Source: Phoenix dactylifera (Eukaryota > Streptophyta > Magnoliopsida > Arecales > Arecaceae). Taken from it: DNA of 64,000 nt. Every line of letters starts with the position of its first letter. The stretch's first letter is position 1. The notes under the pieces were generated by a model that was not told where the DNA came from, did not search any database, and saw only the letters and a list, made by a program, of their open reading frames with translations. Position numbers and translations under genes: made by a program. Positions 55,881 to 64,000 of this stretch are shown piece after piece. Location of the stretch: the NCBI RefSeq assembly GCF_009389715.1, contig NC_052392.1, positions 35,199,144-35,263,143 on the forward strand, in the 5' to 3' direction.

Positions 55881-56761
55881 TGCTGTGGTTCAAATTTGGC
55901 CCGAGGGTGTCCACGCCGGTGGAGTCGAGGGAGCCGTTGGTTAGTGGAAGAAGAAGACGGAAGCCACCTCCGGCGCGACGGCGGTGGCGGTCCTGCACAA
56001 AACCTCACCGATGTTTCCGGTGAGGGCCCTCCGATAATCAAGTTAGAGTGGGATAAATTTGGTCCAGCCAAGAGTCCTTTAGAAGTTACCTGTGCGATCT
56101 ATTTATAGTCCCGATGGAGAGGCCTAGGTGGCAGAGGCACTGTCCACGCTCATCATGAGGGGGCATGGCTCTGAGCTGAATGGCGCGCAGCTAAGGCTGG
56201 CTGGTGGCGTGTGGTGTTGTCCGTTCTCGAGAACGGTAAGGCGTTGACAGTCACAGCAGAGTGTGGCTGGAGTAGTCATGGCGTCGTCCTTTGGCTGTCG
56301 AAGGCCAACTATCGAAGCGTGGAAAGGTGGTGTTGTAATGTACGGCCACGTAGGAGGGCGTAGGCGCGCACATATGTGCGGTTCTTGGCGAGGCCGAGCT
56401 TGTTCAGAGATTGCATCATGCGTTTAGCGAGGTCGGCCAGACGGGTGCTGCGAGTAACTCGGCTCTCCGGGTCCCGTGGTATGCTTGGTGGAGCACCCCG
56501 AGCTAGAAGGTCGGGGCGTGCTATTGAAGTAGGCGCCCCGAGCTTGGTCGAGATAGGTCGGCGAGTATTGGAGGCGCCCCGAGCTTGGTCGGGGGAGTTC
56601 GCGAAGGTCTGAAGTCGGCGGGGCTTTTGGCGGAGTTCGAAGTCGAGCTGATTCTGGGCCGAAGTGAGGATTCAGCCGATCGGCGTTGGCGTTTATTGGG
56701 CCGAAACTGGGCGGCCCTTTAGCTGTGAGCTGGGCGATCCATTTTGCCCCCCATCATATAT
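55876..56761. mobile_element. Probable solo LTR, 876 bp
   Basis: GC-rich island in AT-rich flanks. It starts TGCTGTGGTTCAAATTTGG at 55881 and ends CATTTTGCCCCCCATCA at 56756, with flanks TATAC and TATAT (4 of 5 match). Length, GC bias, the (A/C)AAATTTGGCCC-like start and the CCCCCxxCA end resemble the solo LTR at 3593-4588. There is no coding content beyond low-complexity frames. Confidence 0.6.
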
Positions 56762-57589
56762 CATATATTTTTGTTGTATATTGTAATATCATAACCTATA
56801 CCAAAATAAAATATTGTAATATATAAGATAGTTAGCTATAATGTTATATATCACATTATTCTGTTAGTATAGCATCATATTATTTCACCATTCCTTGATT
56901 AATAATTAATTGTGTAGTACTATATATATAGTTTACGAAATTAATTACTATAAAATACTATATAGTGGGATAGTATAATACAGGTATTACACATTGCAAT
57001 AATGTAAATTATTGTAAAATATGACATAATTGAATATAATATAGTATTTTATAAATGCTGCAGTAGACATATAATTACCACAATATTGTTTTTCTTAGTT
57101 ATTATTACGGTGTATGGAGCTTGTGCACAGTATCTATGAAATTTCATTTTGACGTCGAGCATGAAGAATTAGCCAAGTCCCATAGGAAAATTGGCACTTG
57201 AGTCATGGCATGATATACAAACCACAACATCACAAAATAATATTGAAGTATAATGCTTGAAAATCATAGTAGTATTGAAGATAAGTATTATAATAATTTT
57301 GATAATTTATAATACTATTGATACTTTAGATAATTGCTTTATGCATGATCCATATTACACTTGCGCATGGGGATTAATAGTTATGCAAAGACAGAATGAG
57401 TTTGAGCATGTTAAATGTTGGCTGTGGACGAACTTGGCCAAGTTTATGGTTCCAATTAGAAATTGAGGCAAACCTATATTTTGCATGTGGCTTGCCGCTT
57501 TCTATAGTGATACAAAACTCTAAAATAGGTTATGTCCTCCTAGTTTTATAGGTATCGGGTCAGTCTCTAGATGATGCACATTATTGATA
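56762..57589. other. AT-rich intergenic, no gene seen
   Basis: Very AT-rich at 56760-57060, with many TATAGT-type motifs. No feature is supported. Confidence 0.5.
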
Positions 57590-58230
57590 TGAAAATTGTT
57601 AATTATCCAAATAAACTTAGAGCACATTGAAGAGTGGACTACGGTGGCTTTACCTGGGTTGGCTAGGCATATCTGGGACTCCCACTTAGCTTATGCAGCG
57701 ACCAGAATTACTTTTGTCTCTTGGGAGCCCCCACCTGCTAGCTCTCTTAAGGCTAACTTTGGTTGCAATATTTTTGAGGATGGAGGCAGACTCGTTGTAG
57801 CCGAGGGTCGATGAATCTTCGACGAGATTGTCATCGGAGCAGAGATGAGAGTGGCATAGGAGGGAATCACCTATGCGATGCTGGTTTGGATGCGGACAGC
57901 ATCCACTTTGAAGTAGACTCAACTACGGTGATCAAGTAGATTAAGGCCAACACAGCAACGATGACTGGCACCCGCTGCTTTGGGACATACGCAAGCTTGC
58001 GGGAGAGTTCGGCGCTTTTCGGGCCATCATGTTTATCGAAAGGAGAACAATGCTACTGACTGGGACATCGCCTCCTATGCTGCATATCATTTAGAAGAGA
58101 TCCTTTGAAAGAATCATGAGTATGCTCCTCCCCCTCTCTGTCAACTTCTCTTTTCTGACTTTATTGGTTGTACCTGGGTTGCCTTGATTGTTTTTGGTGT
58201 ACAGAGATTATCCTAATTTTGGACTTCAAT
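57590..58230 (+). mobile_element. L1 ORF2 C-terminal remnant (RNase H-like)
   Basis: Across frames and stops the plus strand reads RITFVSWEPPPASSLKANFG, EGITYAMLVLD-like, a VYRKENNATDWDIASYAA segment with HLEEIL, and LLFSDFIGCTWVALIVFG. The WEPPP...K-NF start and the RHVYREAN-like end are the borders of the RNase H-like domain in plant L1 elements. It is heavily degenerate. Confidence 0.65.
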
Positions 58231-59215
58231 TGCTCCTATTTTTTTTTTGTTTTTGCACATTCTTTACTGATTTATGTTATCTTAATTCCTGACTTTTTTT
58301 ATTGTTGTTTATCACCCCTCTGGAAAATAGGAGTCTTCTTTTTTCCATTGATCTCAGCAAAACCAACACACAAAGAAGTTACTCAGTATGATAGCTTTTT
58401 TCCATTCTATGTTTCAGCTTTTCTTTTTTAACCTCTCCCAATTAAATCCCATACTTTTTCGGATTTGGGCCAGGCTTAGGCCAGAAGATTTTCTCAAACC
58501 TTATGGCTCTTCTGATCTGATCCTGGGCCCAGACGGCTTGAAACCTAATCAAGTCGACTTGAATGTCTATTTGGGCCACAATACTGGGCCAACCCAAGTT
58601 AGTTTAATGGACTTGGTGTTTGGCTTGATGGAAGGAAAGGGTGACGAGGAGTCGGTGTCCATGGATCCACCCTCCTCTCCTCCATCAAGAGGTCGAGATG
58701 AGAGTGAGCGAGAGAAAGGGAGGCCTGCCACCTCCACCCTTTGCTGTTGCCATTATGGTCCTCCTCTCGCCCTCTCTCGCCCCATCCCTCCTCGACTCCA
58801 CCTCCCTCCCTTACGGCCACCACCCCGCCCCAACTGCTATCATAGCTCCCTCTAATGGCATCTGTGAGCCAAGCCTTGGCCAAGCCTAGCTCGTCCATCG
58901 ACACTGAGAGGGGATAGAGGAATGGAGAGATCATGGAGAAAGAGAGGTATCGTACATGTGGTTCACTAGCACGTTTGTTGGCCGGTGAGAGGAGGGTCCA
59001 CATTCGGCCATGTTTGGATTAGTGACGACGGGAGGGGCGATGTGAGAGGGCAACTAGATAAGGCTAGAGATGAGAGGGGAGAGGTGGAGTTAGGTTTGAT
59101 GCCTTGAAGAGAAATTCAAGAATTAGATTAGGGATTGAGCGTTTAAGTCGTCAACCCTCACCCTTAGGCTGTAAATGGGCCGTGAGGCTTTAAGATGTGT
59201 TAACTTCTTTGCTAG
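58231..59215. other. Intergenic, no gene supported
   Basis: Includes a T-rich stretch at 58238-58250 and a C-rich 58640-58860 region with frames on both strands that look like low-complexity promoter or UTR sequence of an unidentified gene. Confidence 0.4.
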
Positions 59216-60245
59216 GTGTCAATCTTCTCCTTGTACTCTCGGTTGCAATATGGAGGATCCTACCCACCACCTCCTCCTTCTTAAGCCTTGAAAATATGTC
59301 TCCCCGGCTACCAACGAGGTTTGTCCTGAGCAGGTGTGGACTGAGCATCTAACCGTACTGCCTTGAGTGCCAGGTGAAAGAGTTTGTGGACCACATTTTG
59401 TTCCAGTGCGATCGAGCCATAGGGGTCTGAAGGCTTGTTGATATCCTACCGGACGCTCAGTGCCAGTCCGTCCCCTTCACCTTGGTGCTCAGACATTGGG
59501 CCACTACCTCTGAGACCCCATATATGGCCATTAGGGCCACCTATATTGCTTACCATATTTGGCTGGCCAGGAATGCCTGAATTTTTGGAGAGAGCAGTCC
59601 TACACAAAGTTTCGTCGCGAAAAAGGCCTGTGTGCAGGCTGCGGGATCACTCATGTAGATCCATCGGGCAAGCATTTGATGGCTCGAAGCATCTGGAGCT
59701 CTACATCTGCTCCTGTAGCATCACGAACGAGGTTCCTCACCTGGGAGCCCCCACCCTCGAGTTTCTTCAAGATCAACTTCCACATATGTGTGTTGGATGA
59801 TGGCAGGAGGGGCAGTACGAGCTTTATGATCAGAGGCTTGAACTCTAGGATGGTGGCGGCCGGTGGGTGCCAAACCTTTGACATTTCTATCCATGGGACG
59901 GAGCTGAGGACAGCTTGGGCTGGTCTATGTCATGCTTGACACATACTGTGGGCTAACGCAATCCTACTTGAAGGTGACTCGGCTACGGTATTCAGCTGGA
60001 TTCAGGGGTACACTATTGACATGGGTGGCTGCCATCCACTGCTTCAAAAAATTTGGGGCATGGTAGGCAGAGAAATCGCCTTCCGAGCCGGATTAGGTGG
60101 CTTTATTTGGGGCAAATCACTCTGGGGGAGTTTTCTGGACTGATGAGAGGAAGCTACCTAGAGCGCTTTGAGACTTATTACTTTCTGATTTTTTTGGATA
60201 TATTCACACTAGACTTATATGACTCATTGTTGTAGTAAAAAGAAA
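59216..60245 (+). mobile_element. L1 ORF2 3' fragment: zf-RVT and RNase H-like domain
   Basis: The plus strand contains a zinc-ribbon-like VCGPHFVPVRSS region (59375-59420), then YLAGQECLNFWREQSYTKF, FLTWEPPPSSFFKINFHICV, GTELRTAWAGLCHA, ILLEGDSATVFSWIQGYTID and HPLLQKIW. It ends with TAGTAAAAAGAAAAAAAGG near 60235. Several stops and at least one frameshift are present. The domain order zf-RVT then RNase H, with an A-rich tail, is that of a plant L1 3' end. Confidence 0.75.
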
Positions 60246-60249
60246 AAAA

Positions 60250-61500
60250 GGCCTCCTAATATCTTTCTAGTTAATGTGGGGTGCCAGCAAAGGCAGAAGT
60301 CTTGTTGGGGAAAGAAGGGCCGAGAAACGAGGAGAGGGAGGTGTTGAGGGTGAAGTCCTTGAAGTCGAATGGAAACCAGATGTCGAAGCCCGATCAGATG
60401 TTGGGTTAGGTCAAGCCTCGGCCTAGGTTTGGGGCTACTTTCGATCAATCTTTAGGCTTGATTTTGGTTTACATTTTGGGCTGGGCCAAGCCAAGCACCC
60501 ACCGAAACTAGCTCAAAATTTCTTTGGGATTTAATTTTAGGCCCAATGTCATCCCAGGCTGCCTCAGGCCGAACCCATGGCCTGACCCAATGTCAGGCTA
60601 GTCCAAGCCCACTTCCAGCCTTAATTAGATTTCTTGAACTTTGGTGTTTTGGGTAACAAGTTAGAATTTAGGACATGTCACAGGCCTAGTTTGAGGTTGG
60701 CTGCGCTAGGTTTGAACTTGGGCACCAGACCGAGCTTAAAATAAATCGGGCATGATAAGACCTCAATTTGGACGCTAACATAGTGTATATCTATAACGAG
60801 CCTCAAAGCCTAAAGCTATGTTCAACTTTAATTAAAAAATTAAAAGTAAGCCTGCTTCTCTACTTTCACAACATTAGTTTTTCCGATCTCTTATATGATG
60901 AGATGAGAAAGAAGAATAAAAGAACCGCAAAACCTGCCTTGTAGCAGGTTATTTTGAAATTAAATACATCTAAACGAAGCCTTAATCATTTTGATTTATT
61001 CGTATAAGATAAATCCAAAACCCTGCATTCTTTCTCATGAACATTCAATCCTTGCACTAGGCAAAACATTTCAAAGATTTACAGTCACAGAGCTTGAAAA
61101 AGAAAATGTTTATATGACATAAATCCGTAAATAAGTCAACACTTGTTGCCGAGGAGTTTTTAGGGCTTGGTCTTGAAACACTTAATGCTTACTTAATGAA
61201 GTGCTCCTAATTTCATTCATTATGTTGTGACAGCTATATCCAAAACTTGTTCGACACAATTTTTAAAGGAAATGTAAAAAATCAACAATATTACAATTTC
61301 CCAAAAACTATGTTTCCAAACATTAGAGGGAGAAATGAGGCAAAATAATAGATGTTGTGCACAATGCCCATTAAACAAATATAGTATCAATAAGTGTTCT
61401 CGAGTAAAATGCGTTTAAAATATCAAGATGAAACTTAACTAGATGCAGGGTAACCAAGAACAAAATTTCATTTCAATTCGATGCGTTGGAACCTTGACAC
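60250..61500. other. Intergenic, no gene seen
   Basis: 60250-60780 is rich in GGCC/CAAGCC-type words (TTGGGCTGGGCCAAGCC). 60840-61440 is AT-rich. No family is recognised. Confidence 0.5.
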
Positions 61501-62279
61501 ATTTTGTAAGGGGCCGTTTTAAAATGGGCTTGGGCTGGCCAGGGAGTGGCCTGGGCTGGCCATTTGGGCCACTCAACGTGCGCTCGGCACGTGAGTCAAG
61601 GGAGAAAGACTCTCGATGGGAGCCTTCTTCCTCCCTTAGTCCGGCAAGGAAACCGGGACTCAAAGGGTGTTGGACTTCGACGAGGACTAGGAGATTTCAT
61701 CTACAAAAGGGCTTCTTCTCCTCCATTGAACCATCTCAAATCCCTCGAAACAGGCCGCCAATGCCAAGTTTTTTTTTTCTTCCATCTCAAATCCCTCGAA
61801 AAGTCACCGGTTCTTCGCCGGACTGAGGTTGGAACAAAGCCATTCTTCTTCTCTTCTTCTCCCAATCTTCTAGTTGTGATTGACTTCGATTTGAGGCGGC
61901 GAATCGCCGGAAAATCATCCAAAATAGGGATGCCCTATGTCGGTCTTCTTCTTCCGCGATTCCGCTGCCACCGACTGCCGAGTTTGGCCGGGGCTGCAGC
62001 TACCTATGGCCGCCGTCGAGTGGGGGCTAGGCCACCATGGCCACCACCCCTCCTTGGATCTGCGGGAGGAAGGGGGGTAAGGGAAAAGAGAAGGGGAAGA
62101 TGACTTCGCCGTTCATGAAGAGAGAGAATAGAGAGGTTTCTCTCTCTTCTTCCCTCTTCTCTCTTTTCTCTCTCGTTCTCTCTCCTCTCTCTATTCGCTC
62201 TCTACTTTTTCTCTCTACCATCTTTCTCTTTTTCTCTCTCATGGTGTCTCTCTCTCTCTCTAGTTAACCCGGGTAAGTG

Positions 62280-62425
62280 GTAGCAGGACTTGGTGGACCT
62301 CGTAATTGACCCCTGGTAGACACCAGTAGGTGGTGTAGGTTATTAGTGCACTATTTGATTTTCTTTTGTAATTGACCTTTGGTGGACGCCAGTAGGTAGT
62401 CTAGGTTACTAATCTACTGTATGCT
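62280..62425. repeat. Two-unit tandem repeat (TAATTGACC...CCAGTAGGT)
   Basis: Two units with GTAATTGACC(C/T), GGT(A/G)GAC(A/G)CCAGTAGGT and TAGGTTA(T/C)TA. Confidence 0.8.
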
Positions 62426-62859
62426 TTTTTTTTGATAATTGAGTTTAAATCATTAGAGGGAGAGTCATCTATGCTAGTAAATTTTGATCGGGATACTACT
62501 CTGCATCCCAACTCGTTGGGTTTAGTCAGTCATCGATAGAGGTATGAAGCAATGTACACAATCACCTTTATGGATAATATATAGTTTGTAATATATGTTG
62601 ATGATTTTAGGGTTTCCATCGTTTTCTGTATGATTGCTTAATGATTTCTGACATATGTATTTTATTAATATGGAGATATCAAATATCGATGATTATGGCT
62701 ACTTGGTTTATGGTTTTGGTTGCTGGCATATGATGCTGATTGTTTTAAAATTTGGGCATGAAATATAATATAAAATTATATTTTTTCTGGTATGGATGAA
62801 ATTTAATAATTTGATTAATGAACAAAAGGATTTGGACTAGACATGTTATGGATCGCCTA

Positions 62860-63145
62860 TCACAGACCGAATCGTAGCACATTGGTTTGCCATTGTAGGC
62901 CGAAGCACAGTTATTTTGGATTGCCACTGCAGGCCAAGGCGCAATTATTTTGGTTCGCCACCGCAGACCGAAGCATGGATATTCTGGTTTGCCACTGTGG
63001 GCCGAAGCACAGTTATCTCCGATTGCCACTGTGGGCCGAAGTGCCATTGTCTTAGTTTGCCACCGCGGGCCAAAGCGCTGATATTTTGGTTCGGCAATGC
63101 AAGCTAAAGCGCAGATGTTTTGGTTTGCCGGTCATGGGCCGAAGC
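62860..63145. repeat. Tandem repeat, about 34-bp unit (GGCCGAAGC family)
   Basis: About eight imperfect units combining TTGCCACTG(C/T)(A/G)GGCCGAAGC with CAGTTATTTTGG-like text. It reads in several frames as repeated peptides but is an LTR-internal satellite. Confidence 0.9.
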
Positions 63146-63768
63146 GTGACCATGAATAGTCCAAATCAGAAAAATGATGATTGATGGAAAATCTGGACAA
63201 AAATAGAAGATTAAAAGTATAAAACCACTGCATGATAATATCTTACGTGTTTTCTGGAACGGGTTATATGTTTGACGACATACATTTATGGATGCATATT
63301 TATATGCATTTTATTGAGCTATATTGAATAATCGGTATAAGGCTTTATGATTTTGTCTGCATTTTGATAAGGTTTGTAGTTAATCCTTATTTTAAATTTA
63401 CTATATTTACATTGGCGTGAGTGTGTGGGATTTTTATTGGGCTGTAAAGTTCACACCACCTCTTTCCTTCTTCTTTCAGAGCGCAAAATGCGCAGTTTTG
63501 GATGAGTTGGGCATGAAGTCCGAGCATTAGAGTTTTGAGTTAGTTAATTAGTTTATTTTTTGATACCGAAGAACATTTGAAGATTTTCTAACTGAACATG
63601 TTGAATTATTTGAATGTGATGGATTTATTTTTTGGATTATTCAGCTATTCACTGTTGAGTTATTGGATATTTGTTCACCTTAGGCCTTGCATAATCTCTA
63701 GAGCATCGCTCTAGGGCTCATGCGGCCGTGCTATGTGCTCGGAGCCAGAAGTTTGATTCAGGGTGTGA

Positions 63769-64000
63769 CACAATAACATTAGATCCAATAGCTAACTTCG
63801 AAGAAAATTACAAACCAACCATGATACATCGTAGCAAATTATTTTTTATGAGGTCAACAGCATAGCCAACCACATTTATCTATGCTACCTAACAACTACA
63901 GTTAACCGTCTAGTTTCTATTCTCCCCAGATAAACAAAAAATTCTCCAGTATCCATGTTTGAAGGGAATCCTTTCTTATCCACTCACCCTTCCATTATAT
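63769..64000. repeat. Duplicate of the DUF247 3' flank; paralogue expected beyond the window
   Basis: ATAACATTAGATCCAATAGC onward matches 25868-25946 and 26798-26940, the sequence just downstream of the DUF247 stop codon. It ends CCACTCACCCTTCCATTATA, which in the first copy lies about 50 bp from the DUF247 stop. The coding region of the second copy would start just past base 64000 on the minus strand. This copy carries a 25-bp segment (AAATTATTTTTTATGAGGTC) absent from the first, and no MULE. Confidence 0.85.

Larger units (their letters stand above)
61500..63768. mobile_element. Tekay/Del-like LTR, left boundary unclear
   Basis: Ends GGGTGTGACACA at 63768, before the DUF247-flank duplicate. 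It contains GGCTGTAAAGTTCACACCAC near the 3' side, CT-rich and GA-rich segments at 62130-62260, and internal tandem repeats, as in the LTR at 22485-25441. The last 330 bp match 25540-25867. No left TG terminus with a matching duplication was identified, so the left boundary is a guess. Confidence 0.5.

Noticed and set aside
55802..56108. Short frames suggesting a host gene near 55.9 kb
   Set aside because: They fall at the edge of a GC-rich probable solo LTR and have no recognisable domain.
62027..62267. CT-rich frames on both strands
   Set aside because: Simple-sequence (TCTC)n region within a probable LTR.

Overview
The window is a repeat-rich stretch of a plant nuclear genome. Evidence includes Athila, Tekay-type, TRIM, L1, hAT, Mutator and PIF/Harbinger elements, spliced genes with GT-AG introns, a DUF247 gene, and fragments of plant DRM and Argonaute genes. 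The GC-rich captured exons and L1 tails suggest a monocot, perhaps a palm or similar commelinid. That placement is inference. No bacterial or organellar sequence was seen.

Layout. The backbone is a set of diverged tandem segmental duplications. Block Z occurs at 1-6360 and 32945-40285. Block X occurs at 12850-17383 and 29715-32642. Block Y occurs at 22051-22484 (continuing at 25447-25550) and 32643-33190. A shared 5'-flank block P occurs at 14985-15930, 28640-29550 and 30885-31510. One intact single-copy-looking host gene remains: a DUF247 (UPF0481) gene on the minus strand at 26977-28587. Its 3' flank is repeated at 63769-64000, so a second DUF247 paralogue probably lies just beyond the right edge. 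Because the copies pair up, many transposon insertions can be read directly against an empty site elsewhere in the window.

The most notable object is a 4.67-kb Mutator-like element at 17384-22050 with a 9-bp target-site duplication (ATCTAGATG) and an exact empty site at 32633-32641. It holds (i) the first three exons of a FAR1-type MULE transposase, cut off after the zinc-finger region; (ii) a fragment of a DRM-type de novo DNA methyltransferase, plus strand; (iii) an N-terminal fragment that looks like an AGO4-clade Argonaute, minus strand; (iv) an intact three-exon plant mobile domain (PMD, MAIN-like) gene of 581 codons, minus strand; and (v) arrays of short palindromes near both ends. DRM, AGO4 and PMD proteins all act in transposon silencing, so this element has collected pieces of the machinery that silences it. 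A short derivative with the same ends, its own palindrome array and a 9-bp duplication sits at 25947-26797; its empty site is at 63867-63875.

Other elements: an Athila-lineage Ty3/gypsy retrotransposon at 40437-50267 with gag-pol broken by in-frame stops and a frameshift; a TRIM at 33195-33633 with two LTRs that read as identical; three probable solo LTRs (3593-4588, 22485-25441, 55881-56756); LTR remnants near 25550-25867 and 61500-63768; two hAT-like elements (6638-7824, and 9320-10866 with a captured exon); PIF/Harbinger MITEs at 13355-13830 and 14104-14584; an AT-rich element with about 139-bp internal repeats at 34548-35811; and several 3' L1 fragments. Gene remnants include a BTB/MATH-like protein fragment at 12307-12722 and an unidentified fragment at 11794-12078. 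No convincing genes were seen in 50273-55880 or 60250-61500.
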